Below are positions 19,065-29,500 of a stretch of DNA of 62,161 nt, piece after piece (the first letter of the stretch is position 1; each line of letters opens with the position of its first letter). The position numbers were made by a program, and so were the translations under genes. The stretch covers positions 1-62,161 of the forward strand of contig JAFGIP010000051.1 in assembly GCA_016929525.1 (NCBI GenBank), written 5' to 3'. Below the pieces are notes generated by a model that saw only the letters and a program-made list of their open reading frames with translations, had not been told where the DNA came from and ran no database searches. The stretch comes from Bacteroidales bacterium. Lineage in GTDB: Bacteria; Bacteroidota; Bacteroidia; Bacteroidales; UBA10428.

Positions 19065-22000
19065 ATGTTGCTTAAGAAAATACTGCCTGTATTAGCACTT
19101 GCTATCCTTCCGGATTGTTATGCCCAGTCGGAATCAATAAGTGGTGTAATAAACTCTTATTATAAAGTAGAGGAGGTCTTTGAAACCTATACCCAGATGG
19201 ACGCATTGGCCGATCTTTCCGATTTACAGCCGGGGGATAAGGTAGTACTGATCCAAATGTCAGGTGTGAATGTAAATACTACTAACTTCCCGTACAGTAT
19301 TGGATTTAGTTCATATCAGGATGCAGGGAGATTTGAGATGCTGGCTGTGAGAAGTGTTGATAATGTACTAAAACAGGTAGAATATTCTTTCCCTGTAACC
19401 GATCATAACAATTTTAGCCCAGGCGAAAAGATACAGCTGGTAAAAATATATGAAAATGACTATGCAACAGTAGATGGCTTACTTACTGCAAGTGACTGGG
19501 ATGGTGATACAGGTGGAATATTGGCTATGGTTATCTATAAGAAATTAACCCTAAATAGTAATATTAATGTCAGTAACAAAGGTTTCCGTGGTGGAGACCC
19601 GGAACCTGGTTACTCAGGTGGATGCAGACCAAATTTTGGACCAGGGAACGATACCGCATATTTTCATTCGAGTGTTATGGGAATTGCCGGAAACAAAGGT
19701 GAGGGCAACATAATTGCATCATGGGAATACACCAAAGGTCCCGGATGGATGTTAAATGGTGGTGGCGGTGGATTAGGTTATTTTTCCGGTGGTGGCGGAG
19801 GAAGCCATTTTGGTGGTGGAGGATTAGGTGGAAACCAGAAAGATGGTTGCGATGCTATATTGGTAGCTAGTGGCGGTTATTATTTAGACAAAAACCGAAA
19901 TTTCTATGGAAACAATCGTGTAACTATGGGTGGCGGAGGAGGATCGTCTGCCGAGGATGGTACGCATTCAGCGACCAAAGGAGGAGACGGAGGAGGTATC
20001 ATTATTTTACTTGTTGATACTTTGGAAGCTAATGGCAACAATATTATTAATAATGGCGAATCGGTTACAGGAACTGCTATGGCAGGTGGTGGTGGCGGCG
20101 GTGCTGGTGGTAGTATTCTTCTGGATATTAATGTTTATTATGATAATGTATCTTTTTCTGTCAGGGGTGGAAAGGGAGGAAATACAGGAGCAGATAGTAC
20201 CGGTGCCGGCGGCGGTGGCGGTGGAGGTGTTATATGGCTTGCAGGTGTCAGTTGGCCCGATAATGCAAGTTTTGATACAACCCGGGGGGAAGGAGGCGTA
20301 TCCTCAACAGGTATAACTAACCTTTATGCTAATCCTGGTGCTGTTGGAGGTGTAATTCGCGAACTTGAGCTGCCACTAAACGGATTTCTTTTTAATTCAA
20401 TAGACGGGGTAGATACAATATGTGCAGGACAATTTCCCCGGATGATAACAGGCAGTATGCCGAAAGGAGGTACGGAAACTTATGGTTATACATGGTTGCA
20501 AAGTACCGATGCAATAGTTTGGGATCCTGCATCAGGAAGTGGCGGACTGTTATATTTTTATCCCGATGAGCTTACAGAGACTACATATTTTACGCGCCGT
20601 GTAACCTCTGGCAGCGTAGTTGATACGGCATATCCTATTGAGGTATTTGTGTATGATTCAATTGAGGGGAATATAATTGATAACAGCGACACATTATGTT
20701 TTGGCAACAGTCCGGGGACATTAACCGGCGGTGCTCTGAGCGGAGGTGATGGTGATTATGGTTACCTGTGGCAGTCGAGCTTAAATATGTTCGACTGGAC
20801 GGACAGGGTTGAGACATCTTCACTTACAGAATCGGAATTAAATAACACAACTTATTACAGGAGAATTGCCTCTTCTGCAAAAGTCTGTGCCGATACAAGT
20901 AGTTTAGATACTATAACAATATTACAATTAATTACCCAGAATGATTTTAACCGACAGGATACTGCCATTTGTGAAGGGCTCGACGGGGGAATGGTAAAAG
21001 GTTTGACACCCCAGGGTGGCGATGGAGGATATAGTTACCTCTGGCTGCAAAGCAGCGATGATATCAGCTATTCTCAAATTGCAGATTCTGCGAATCAGAC
21101 ATTATACACAGGAGATCTGTTTGATGATACTTATTATAAAAGAATTGTTCAATCAGGTTCCGATAATGTATGTATAGATACAAGCGGATCTTATTATATA
21201 CAGGTTTATGAAACTATAAGCAATAATATTATTGGTACGGATAGTACCAGATACTGTGCAGGAGATATACCGAATGAATTTGAAGGAAATCCTCCCGGTG
21301 GAGGGGATAACTCGACTTATCTGTATCAATGGGTAACACGTATTCCCGGTGAAGAATGGAGCAACATTGCAGGAGAGTCAGGTATCAACTATATACCCGC
21401 AATATATGAAGATACACTCCATGTGGCTCGGGTAGTTTATTCGGGAAGTTTCGATGCTTGCATTGATACGAGCAATTTCATACAGGTTGATGTAATACCG
21501 TATATTAGTAACAACCTCCAGACAAACGATACTGCAGTATGCGAAGGTGCCAGACCTTTGCCTTTTGCAGAAAATGCGGCAACCGGCGGTGCCGGAGGAT
21601 ATACCTACCTGTGGCAAAGTCGTGTTGAGGGTTCCGGAACATGGACAGGTGCGGATGAAACCATATCTTCAAATAACGGCGTAAGTTATTCACCAAACAA
21701 TCTTATTGATAGTACTCATTTCCGCAGACTGGCATCTTCACAGATATGTACAACAAGCAGTAATACGGTTGCTGTTTTTGTTTATCCTTCTATTGATTAC
21801 AACATTATTACGGGAAGCGATATACAATATACCTGTTATAATTCTTCTAAAAATATTAATGCAGAACAACCTGCCGGAGGAAGGCCAAATGATTATAACT
21901 ATACCTGGGAACAATCGGTAAACGATGCTATGTGGGAAAACGCTGCCGGTAGTAATGAACAGCGTAATTACTCAACAGTTGAATTAATGGATAGCATTTA

Positions 22001-23138
22001 CTTCAGGAGAATTGTAAGATCGGGAGAATACTATCAGTGTAAAGATACTTCAGCCCCGGTTCTGATCAGGATAAATCCCCTGCCTGAAGGAGATATTGTT
22101 TCGGCAATAGATACGGCATGTGAAGGCGGGGAGATATCAGTTGGTTATAATATTTCAGGGACAGGACCGTGGATAATTACTTTAGGAGAAACTGATCCAA
22201 TTTATTCAGAAAGTAATATAACAGATCCCAGTGGTGAGCTCGTATTTACAGTATCAGAATCAGCTGTTATCAAGATGCTCGATCTGATAGATGACAGTAC
22301 ATGTCATGCAGATGTTTCCGGTTTTATCAATGAAGTTGATCTGGAAGTATTCATTAATCCTGATGCTGATGCGGGTGATGATGACGAGGTTTGTGGACTG
22401 ACAGCTAATCTTGAAGCATTGCCAACTGTAGGTTTTGGCATTTGGTCAGGTGAAAATGCAGTATTTGAAGATGATACGGCAGCTTCAACGGTTGTTACTT
22501 CAGGAGAATATGGAGAACGTGAATTTATTTGGACTGAAACCAATTGGGAATGTATAGATACAGATACTGTTGAAATAATATTCTATCAACAACCTGAGGT
22601 GCCCAATGCAGGCGATGACATGGTTCTGGATTATACGTTTGAAACAACACTTAATGCTGATGAACCGGACATAGGGGAAGGTTACTGGCAGTTCACTCAG
22701 GGAAACGGAACTTTCGATGATTCAACACAAAATAATACCCGTGTTACATTTGACGAGGTTGGTGAATACAGGCTTACATGGACTGTTGTAAACGGAGTCT
22801 GCGAGGTTGTCGATAATTCACTGGTTATTACTGTTACTGATCTGGCAATTTATAAAGGTTTTTCTCCGAACGGGGATGGTGTAAACGATGAGTTTATTTT
22901 GAATCTGAGCGGACGTGAAGGCGTTACTGTCGAAGTAATTATTTTTGATCGTAGGGGAGGTATTGTGTATAAAGTTGCAAATGCCATTAAAGAGGTACGA
23001 TGGAACGGCAGAAGAGATTTGAAGGGATCGGAAGGTATCGATGCAAGTGGACCCGAGGTTCCTGAAGGCACCTATTTTTATATTATTAGAGAAAGAGGTT
23101 TGCCGGATCGAACCGGATACATTGAACTTCGCCGATGA
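19065..23138 (+). CDS. T9SS-exported glycine-rich multi-module surface protein (type B C-terminal domain)
   Basis: The 1357-aa protein has a signal peptide (LLKKILPVLALAILPDCYAQ). Residues about 25-440 contain several runs of four to six glycines. Residues about 445-1005 hold six tandem modules of about 90-97 aa. The region about 1010-1260 has further Cys-containing beta domains. The last about 85 aa form the gliding-motility/CHU_C type B sorting domain starting KGFSPNGDGVNDEFIL and ending GTYFYIIRERGLPDRTGYIELRR. Such domains direct export through the type IX system, often with a dedicated PorP/SprF partner, which here follows with a 4-nt ATGA overlap. A role as surface adhesin or sheath protein is inferred. 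Confidence 0.88.
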   Translation: MLLKKILPVLALAILPDCYAQSESISGVINSYYKVEEVFETYTQMDALADLSDLQPGDKVVLIQMSGVNVNTTNFPYSIGFSSYQDAGRFEMLAVRSVDNVLKQVEYSFPVTDHNNFSPGEKIQLVKIYENDYATVDGLLTASDWDGDTGGILAMVIYKKLTLNSNINVSNKGFRGGDPEPGYSGGCRPNFGPGNDTAYFHSSVMGIAGNKGEGNIIASWEYTKGPGWMLNGGGGGLGYFSGGGGGSHFGGGGLGGNQKDGCDAILVASGGYYLDKNRNFYGNNRVTMGGGGGSSAEDGTHSATKGGDGGGIIILLVDTLEANGNNIINNGESVTGTAMAGGGGGGAGGSILLDINVYYDNVSFSVRGGKGGNTGADSTGAGGGGGGGVIWLAGVSWPDNASFDTTRGEGGVSSTGITNLYANPGAVGGVIRELELPLNGFLFNSIDGVDTICAGQFPRMITGSMPKGGTETYGYTWLQSTDAIVWDPASGSGGLLYFYPDELTETTYFTRRVTSGSVVDTAYPIEVFVYDSIEGNIIDNSDTLCFGNSPGTLTGGALSGGDGDYGYLWQSSLNMFDWTDRVETSSLTESELNNTTYYRRIASSAKVCADTSSLDTITILQLITQNDFNRQDTAICEGLDGGMVKGLTPQGGDGGYSYLWLQSSDDISYSQIADSANQTLYTGDLFDDTYYKRIVQSGSDNVCIDTSGSYYIQVYETISNNIIGTDSTRYCAGDIPNEFEGNPPGGGDNSTYLYQWVTRIPGEEWSNIAGESGINYIPAIYEDTLHVARVVYSGSFDACIDTSNFIQVDVIPYISNNLQTNDTAVCEGARPLPFAENAATGGAGGYTYLWQSRVEGSGTWTGADETISSNNGVSYSPNNLIDSTHFRRLASSQICTTSSNTVAVFVYPSIDYNIITGSDIQYTCYNSSKNINAEQPAGGRPNDYNYTWEQSVNDAMWENAAGSNEQRNYSTVELMDSIYFRRIVRSGEYYQCKDTSAPVLIRINPLPEGDIVSAIDTACEGGEISVGYNISGTGPWIITLGETDPIYSESNITDPSGELVFTVSESAVIKMLDLIDDSTCHADVSGFINEVDLEVFINPDADAGDDDEVCGLTANLEALPTVGFGIWSGENAVFEDDTAASTVVTSGEYGEREFIWTETNWECIDTDTVEIIFYQQPEVPNAGDDMVLDYTFETTLNADEPDIGEGYWQFTQGNGTFDDSTQNNTRVTFDEVGEYRLTWTVVNGVCEVVDNSLVITVTDLAIYKGFSPNGDGVNDEFILNLSGREGVTVEVIIFDRRGGIVYKVANAIKEVRWNGRRDLKGSEGIDASGPEVPEGTYFYIIRERGLPDRTGYIELRR
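20400..22080 (+). repeat. Six tandem coding repeats of about 285 nt
   Basis: Within the T9SS cargo, a module recurs about six times: a Cys-containing start (TICAG, TLCFG, AICEG, RYCAG, AVCEG, YTCYN), then GG-G-Y-Y-W with a Ser/Trp segment, then a TTYYRRI-type strand and a C-x-DTS strand. Spacing is about 275-290 nt. The copies are divergent at DNA level, so this is an old protein repeat rather than a recent DNA duplication. Confidence 0.75.
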
Positions 23139-24049
23139 AAAGGATTATTTTCAATATAATAACTTCATTAATTGCTGTTATCCCCGTATATCCGCAGACA
23201 ATGCCGGTTGTGACACAGTTCGACCGGAATATTTTTTATCTTAATCCTGCAGCTGTCGGTAATCAGGGAGTTTTATCTGCCAGTTTCTTTTATCGTAGTC
23301 AATGGACAGGTATCGACGGAAAACCTTCAACCCAGGTTTTTAATGTTCATGCTCCGTTAAGAAATCCAAGTGTTGCAATAGGATTGTTATTGGAACATGA
23401 AACAATCGGAAGCAATAATACGACAGGAATTTATGGTAACTATTCATATAACATAAAGCTGGGACCAGGGAAACTGGCAATGGGGATAAGGTTTGGTGTA
23501 AACACAAGTTCCCGTGATTTTATTGATCTGCGTGATGATGCAGATCAGGCTTTTAATGATGATAATAAAACATTTACTTTACCAAATACCGGGCTGGGAG
23601 TGATTTATAATTCAGATTTATTCTGGGTTAGTCTTTCCATACCCCGTTTGCTTGGTTATAAAAGTAATGTGTCAGGTAAGTATGTTGTATCACATGATTT
23701 TAACAGGTATGAATATTTCATGGCAGGAGGAATAAATTACAATCTGAGTAGTCTGATTATGATAGATCCCTCTTTGCTATTTGTGTATAGTTCGAATTTA
23801 ACACCTCAGTTTACATTGCATTTAACCGGGGTTTATAAGGAAGCTTTCAGGGCTGGTCTGGGATTCAGAACAAATGAAGCTATTATTATAATGATGGGGT
23901 ATATAATTAACAGACAGTTTAACATTTCCTATAGTTATGACTTAACAGTTTTTAATGAAGTTTTCCATTATTCTTACGGTTCGCATGAGATCAACATCCA
24001 GTATAGATTTGATTATAAAGTAAATGCATCAAGCCCGAGACGTTTTTGA
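23135..24049 (+). CDS. PorP/SprF family type IX secretion membrane protein
   Basis: The 304-aa protein has a signal peptide and a PorP/SprF-type outer-membrane barrel: PVVTQFDRNIFYLNPAAVGNQG, FFYRSQWTGIDGKPSTQVFNVHAPL, VAIGLLLEHETIGSNNTTGIYGNYSYNIKL. Family members associate with the PorE/PorK/PorN parts of T9SS, and SprF is needed for secretion of the SprB adhesin that carries a type B domain. Start codon overlaps the stop of the cargo gene (ATGA), which points to dedicated pairing. Confidence 0.9.
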   Translation: MKRIIFNIITSLIAVIPVYPQTMPVVTQFDRNIFYLNPAAVGNQGVLSASFFYRSQWTGIDGKPSTQVFNVHAPLRNPSVAIGLLLEHETIGSNNTTGIYGNYSYNIKLGPGKLAMGIRFGVNTSSRDFIDLRDDADQAFNDDNKTFTLPNTGLGVIYNSDLFWVSLSIPRLLGYKSNVSGKYVVSHDFNRYEYFMAGGINYNLSSLIMIDPSLLFVYSSNLTPQFTLHLTGVYKEAFRAGLGFRTNEAIIIMMGYIINRQFNISYSYDLTVFNEVFHYSYGSHEINIQYRFDYKVNASSPRRF

Positions 24050-24052
24050 TTT

Positions 24053-25480
24053 ATGATATACAGGTTGCTTAAAATAATATTATTTCTTTTTAGCTTTATC
24101 TCTGCAGAAGCTCAGGTTTTTTATCGGGCCGACAGAATTGATATAAACACTTCCACCAGCAGTGAGATGGCACCAACTATTTATAATGATGGTATCATTT
24201 TTAGCTCTAACAGGAAAAATGATATCATAATGGTTACTGTTGACCAATCGGGGAATTACATGTATAATTTATATTATTCAAAGCAAAAAAGTCCGAAAAA
24301 CTGGTCTGCTCCCGTATTGTTATCAAAATTAGTTGTATCGCGATTCAATGAGAGTTCAGCATCTGTTTCTGCAGATAAAAGCACATTATACTATACTGCA
24401 ACATTAAATTCAAATAGTAAGATTGGCGATCAGATTTCCGGTGATACTGTTAAGAATGGAATTTTTATTGCACGATGGGATGGATTTAAATGGAATCCCG
24501 ACAGGGAATTTCCTTATAATTCGAATAACTATGATGTGGCATATCCTTGCATAAATGAAGATGGCACAAGGTTGTATTTTGCCTCAAGAAACCCTGAAGG
24601 TTTTGGAGGCTTCGATTTATATTACGCCGATATGGACAGAAACAGATGGCAGGAACCTGTTAATCTTGGGCCTGAAATAAATACTCCCGAAAATGAAGTT
24701 TTTCCATTTGTACACGGTAGTTCGAGGCTGTATTTCGCCTCAAGAGGTCATGAAGGACAAGGGGGTCTGGATATTTTTTATACAGATTATATCAATGGTA
24801 AGTGGACAAAACCCGTTAACATGCCACGTCCATTCAATTCGAGGTCAGATGATTTTGCTTTTGTATCCAACGCTGCAATTGATACGGGCTATTTCACATC
24901 AAACAGAAGAGGAAGTGATGACATTTTTAAGTTTACCTCTTCTATTCCCATCTTTACTGATTGTCCTATGCAGGTTGAAGAAACCTTTTGTTATGAGTTT
25001 TATGAATCAGGGTCTATGAAACTTGATACAACAACCCTCAGATATGAATGGGATATGGGTGACGGAACAAAGATCCGTGAAACAAGAGTATTATATTGTT
25101 ACGAAAAGCCGGGTTATTACCTTGTACAGTTAAACGTAATTGACACACTTACCGGTGAGGTATATTATAGCGAAGCATCATATGATTTGTTAGTTGAAAA
25201 AATTGAACAACCCTATATTATTTCACCGGATACCTTTTTAGTCTCAGAACCTGTTTTATTCAATGGCAAGGATTCACATATTAAAGAATTTACAATACAG
25301 GATTATTACTGGGATTTTGGTGACGGGACAGTTGCAATTGAAGAAGAAACCAGGCATACTTACAATACTGCGGGAAATTATATGGTACGGCTTGGAGTAA
25401 CGGGGCCTTTAAAAAATAATCCTGATAATCAATCGAAAGCGTGTGTTGTAAAGCAGATAATAATTCTGAATGAGCAATAA
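24053..25480 (+). CDS. Secreted PD40-propeller and PKD domain protein
   Basis: The 475-aa protein has a signal peptide, then PD40/WD40-like beta-propeller blades (INTSTSSEMAPTIYNDGIIFSSNR; INEDGTRLYFASRNPEGFGGFDLYYADM; VHGSSRLYFASRGHEGQGGLDIFYTD) over about residues 25-300, and two PKD-like domains (YEWDMGDGTKI about 325; YYWDFGDGTVA about 420). This resembles PorE-type T9SS proteins but lacks the C-terminal OmpA-like peptidoglycan-binding domain of PorE. It starts 3 nt after the PorP/SprF stop, so it belongs to the same operon and may help assemble or anchor the cargo. Confidence 0.8.
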   Translation: MIYRLLKIILFLFSFISAEAQVFYRADRIDINTSTSSEMAPTIYNDGIIFSSNRKNDIIMVTVDQSGNYMYNLYYSKQKSPKNWSAPVLLSKLVVSRFNESSASVSADKSTLYYTATLNSNSKIGDQISGDTVKNGIFIARWDGFKWNPDREFPYNSNNYDVAYPCINEDGTRLYFASRNPEGFGGFDLYYADMDRNRWQEPVNLGPEINTPENEVFPFVHGSSRLYFASRGHEGQGGLDIFYTDYINGKWTKPVNMPRPFNSRSDDFAFVSNAAIDTGYFTSNRRGSDDIFKFTSSIPIFTDCPMQVEETFCYEFYESGSMKLDTTTLRYEWDMGDGTKIRETRVLYCYEKPGYYLVQLNVIDTLTGEVYYSEASYDLLVEKIEQPYIISPDTFLVSEPVLFNGKDSHIKEFTIQDYYWDFGDGTVAIEEETRHTYNTAGNYMVRLGVTGPLKNNPDNQSKACVVKQIIILNEQ

Positions 25481-25537
25481 TCTTAAATAAAACCTTTTCA
25501 AAATGTTTTCGTAGATTATTTTTAAATTATGTTGTCG

Positions 25538-25545
25538 TATATTTG
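25538..25545 (+). promoter_or_regulatory. -7 element upstream of the secreted-protein/phosphatase pair
   Basis: TATATTTG matches TAnnTTTG and lies 46 nt before the start at 25592. It suggests this gene pair is transcribed separately from the T9SS cassette. No clear -33 element was found at ideal spacing. Confidence 0.4.
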
Positions 25546-25591
25546 GGTATAGTCTATATTAAATAGATGACCCCGTTTAACACAAAACTTT

Positions 25592-26554
25592 ATGTTTAGA
25601 ATAATACTTATTCTTTTCCTTATTTATAGTTATAGTTCTTTTGGACAACCCGTTCCGGCCGGAGATGAAAATATTCCCTTTTTAATGACTTTTGGAAATA
25701 AGGCAGAGACTTCATGGGGTGATGATGATTTTTCACAAACCTTTTTTTTCCTGATACCCGAAACTTTCAAGGAACCTGTTTTTATACGGGTTTTTGATCC
25801 GGATACGGGTGGAGATATTGACGAGATAAATGGGGTATTTGATACCCGGACATTATTTTCTGTTTACGGAGGAAATGAATGTTATTCTCATAAAGATGCC
25901 CAGGAAACAGATCCGAAAGGAAATTATAAGAGTGGAGTTTTGCTTGCTTCAAAAGCCTTTGCTCAAAATCCACGATATGATAATAACTGGTATACCTTTG
26001 GTCCGTTTAACCCGACAGAAGGTGAATATGTAAAGAAATTCGGTGGTTATATAATCAAAATTATTGCTGATGGTGTTGATGGTAATGATGGAAATCTGTA
26101 CAGGTATTTCTTAAGTACCAGGTTTGATGATAATAAACCGGTAGAAGGAGGAAATGCATTTGCTTATGAATATTCTTTCAGAATGCATGATAATCCGGAT
26201 GAAGTTTCACACATTTATCCGTATGTTGATGACCGTACCATTACAGTCAAGCTTTCGAATTTTGATTGGGATTCCGATGGCTTTATAAGAACAGTTTCTG
26301 TTGCACGTCGGGGTCAGATGAGCCCTATCTCTGGGGATGATATCTGGATTGAAGACGAGTTTAAGATCTTTGATGAAGAAAAAAATACTTCATTAGATAT
26401 ACAATTCATAAAGAAAAAAACACCACCGGTTAAGAATAACAATGTGGTGGTTAATGTTCGGAACCAGTATAACGAGCTTTTACCATTCTATGTAATTCCT
26501 ATAGGAGGTGTACCAAAATATAAATATTCCATTGTTGGTAACCGTGTAAATTAA
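25592..26554 (+). CDS. Unrecognised secreted protein coupled to a SpoIIE phosphatase gene
   Basis: The 320-aa protein has a signal peptide (MFRIILILFLIYSYSSFGQ). The mature part looks all-beta with many Asp/Gly turns (FDPDTGGDIDEINGVFDTRTLFSVYGG; IIKIIADGVDGNDGNLYRYFLS) and could be one or two beta-sandwich domains with Asp-rich loops; no catalytic motif was recognised. The stop codon shares one base with the start of the next gene (TAATG), so synthesis of this protein and the propeller-SpoIIE membrane protein is probably coupled. An extracytoplasmic ligand or accessory for that receptor is a guess. Confidence 0.7.
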   Translation: MFRIILILFLIYSYSSFGQPVPAGDENIPFLMTFGNKAETSWGDDDFSQTFFFLIPETFKEPVFIRVFDPDTGGDIDEINGVFDTRTLFSVYGGNECYSHKDAQETDPKGNYKSGVLLASKAFAQNPRYDNNWYTFGPFNPTEGEYVKKFGGYIIKIIADGVDGNDGNLYRYFLSTRFDDNKPVEGGNAFAYEYSFRMHDNPDEVSHIYPYVDDRTITVKLSNFDWDSDGFIRTVSVARRGQMSPISGDDIWIEDEFKIFDEEKNTSLDIQFIKKKTPPVKNNNVVVNVRNQYNELLPFYVIPIGGVPKYKYSIVGNRVN

Positions 26555-29500
26555 TGAAATCTATTAAGTCACCTGACCCTTTAAAATACAGTATGGCAAC
26601 AGGGTTTTCAACTCTGCTGTGTTTTATCTTGTTATTAATTTCCACAGATTCATTTTCACAAAATTCACATTTCCGGAATTTTTCAAGTACCGAAGGTCTT
26701 TGCCATCCGTTTGTATACGGTGTAAGCCAGGATAAAAACGGATTTATATGGATTGGCACCGGAGAAGGTTTATGCCGCTATGACGGAATTGATTTTACCC
26801 CGGGGTCAAATCTTGATTCATTACCGGTAGATGTGGTCAATGTAAGTTACGCGGATAGCCTCGATAACTTATGGTTTGGGTTTAATAACGGAATGGTCTG
26901 TTCTTACGGCGGAAATTATTTTATAAAACATGCTTTTAAAAAAGATATCTCCACATCTGTAACAGGTATCGCACAGGATATCGTTGGTAATGTTATTATT
27001 GCCACCCAGAATATGGGAACCTTTAAACTAAACGAACAGGAAGAACTTGTACCAACAGTTCCGTCTTTTAAAGATAAACTGATCTCAACTATTCATTCAG
27101 CTGGTAATAAACTGTTAATTGGCACACATACCGGATTGCTACTATATGATCTTAATAATGAAAATGATACATTACCACGGGAAATTGAGGAACTAAGCTA
27201 TATTACTGTACAGGTGATTTCCGATGCATATTCAAATAATTCGTATTGGGTAGGGACAGAAGATGCGGGGCTTTTTCTTGTACAGTTATTTAAAGATTCG
27301 GTTGATGTAAAAAATGTTGGTGATGAAGAGGGGTTAGGCTATGAAAATGTTCAGGATGTGATGTTCGATTCCGATTCAAATTTATGGATTGCTACTTATA
27401 CATCTGGCTTGCTGAAATGCAGGATGTCTGAATCAGAACCCTGGGAAATTGAAAAAATTGAAAAATATAATACTAAAACGGGTTTCTCTTCAAATTTTGT
27501 GAAGTCGGTTTTTGAAGACAGGGAAGGGAATTTATGGATTGGTACCTATGGTGGGGGAGTTACACTTCAAACAAATCTTGCTTTCGATTTTAAGAATTAT
27601 GAGGAATATGGCATTAGCAGGAATATTGTATCGCTTGCCCTGAATAAGAATTTGTTATGGCTTGGAGGGGAGAATAATATCCTGCAGTTTGATAAGCTGA
27701 ATAATAAATATTATTTATACACTACCGGCAACGGATTGCCTCAGGATCTTATAACCAGTCTGTATTATCGTGATGGGAATTTATGGGCAGGAACTTCTTC
27801 AAATGGTATTTATATCCTGAAAGAGGGATCTAAGAAGTTCACCAGGTTCTTTTCGTCTTCCAGTTCAATAAGTAATTCAATTAATTATATAACCGGGGAC
27901 GCAGACAATATTTATGTAGCAACAAAAGACGGTATTTATATCATCAATAAAGATAGTAATCAGCAGATTCATTATAATACTATAAACGGATTACCTCATA
28001 ACGACATCGAACACTTGTTTCTTGACTCGGAAAACAGACTGTTTTTTGCAACCAGAACAAATGGCATTTATGAAATAAATGTGCGTGGAGAAGTTGAAGA
28101 ATATTTTACAGTCGGGAAATATGAACTTGATTTTAATTCAATAGCACAGGATAAAAAGGGGAATATTTGGGTAAGTACTAACGGCCAGGGAGTGTTTTTA
28201 TTATTAGCCGATTCCGTTATGAATATCACCGTCAGAGATGGGTTGAAATCAAATTACTGTTATAGTCTTGTTGCTGCAGACAGCCTGTATATTTGGGTAG
28301 GCCATCGTCTGGGACTTAGCCGTATTAATATTAATAATCTGTCTGTTACTGTATTTGACTCGGATAATGGTATTACCGGAGACTGTAACCTGAATGCTGC
28401 AAAACTGGCAACCAATAAGGTATTATATTTTGGGACAACCGATGGTCTCGTTACATATGATATAAGAGAAGGCCTTGCTAAAAAGGTTGATCCGAAAACC
28501 AATATTGTCAGGATTTTGATCTCCGACAAAGAATATGACCCTAACAAACCAATTGTACTGCCATATGGAGCATATAAGCTCCAGATCGATTATATTGGTT
28601 TGAATTATGCCGATCCGGAAGCAGTAACTTATCAGTATAAACTGGAGGGTTACGATCTGGGCTGGTCACAAAAGACGAATTCACGTTCGGTAATATACCC
28701 GCGTATCGAGGATGGTAATTATACCTTCCTGCTGAAATCGTTTGGTACCGAAGGTGATACATTACAAACGCCAATAGATCTGAAAATCCGTATCAAACTT
28801 CCGGTATGGAAAACATGGTGGTTCATCTCAATGTCGGTTATAATTCTTGTGCTGATTGTAATTGTTATTATAAAATACCGGGAAAGAAGACAAAAGCAGT
28901 TACAGGAATATCTTGAACAACGACTCGATGAAAGAACACGTGAGGTTGTTGAACAGAAAGAAGAAATTGAAATAAAGAACCGTGACATAACAGACAGTAT
29001 TAATTATGCGCAACGAATCCAGACAAGTATTTTACCCCCTATAAAAAGACTTCAAAAGAATTTCTCAGGCTCATTTATTTTTTATCAGCCCAGGGATATA
29101 GTAAGTGGTGATTTCTATTGGTTCGATCGAATAAACAATAATAAATTCGTTATCGTATGTGCAGATAGCACCGGCCACGGTGTTCCGGGAGCGTTCATGT
29201 CGATGATCGGAACAACATTAATAAAAGATATCAGCATGCGCGATGGTGTAAATGCACCTTCTGATATGCTGCGTGAACTGGATCATGAACTAAGAAGTAC
29301 CTTAAACCAGAATATTGAAGCCGAGCAGTCGAACGATGGTATGGATATAATTGTATGCGAGATAGATGTTAAAACCAACTACCTGCGCTATGCATCGGCT
29401 ATGAGACCAATGATCGTTTATAAGGGTGGAGAACAAATTTATATTAAAGGAAGTCGCAGCTCTGTTGGTGGTCATTACGATAAAGAGGATAAAAACTTCA

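Noticed and set aside
19750-20230. GGT/GGC/GGA-rich DNA as a possible non-coding repeat or CRISPR-like array
   Set aside because: It is in frame with the long cargo gene and encodes glycine runs; there are no regular repeat-spacer units.
20400-22080. Tandem repeats as a possible recent duplication
   Set aside because: The modules are conserved only at protein level and differ strongly in DNA sequence.
22304-22543. Minus-strand Ser/Pro-rich frames opposite the T9SS cargo
   Set aside because: They are shadows of a low-complexity coding region on the plus strand and have no start context or family features.
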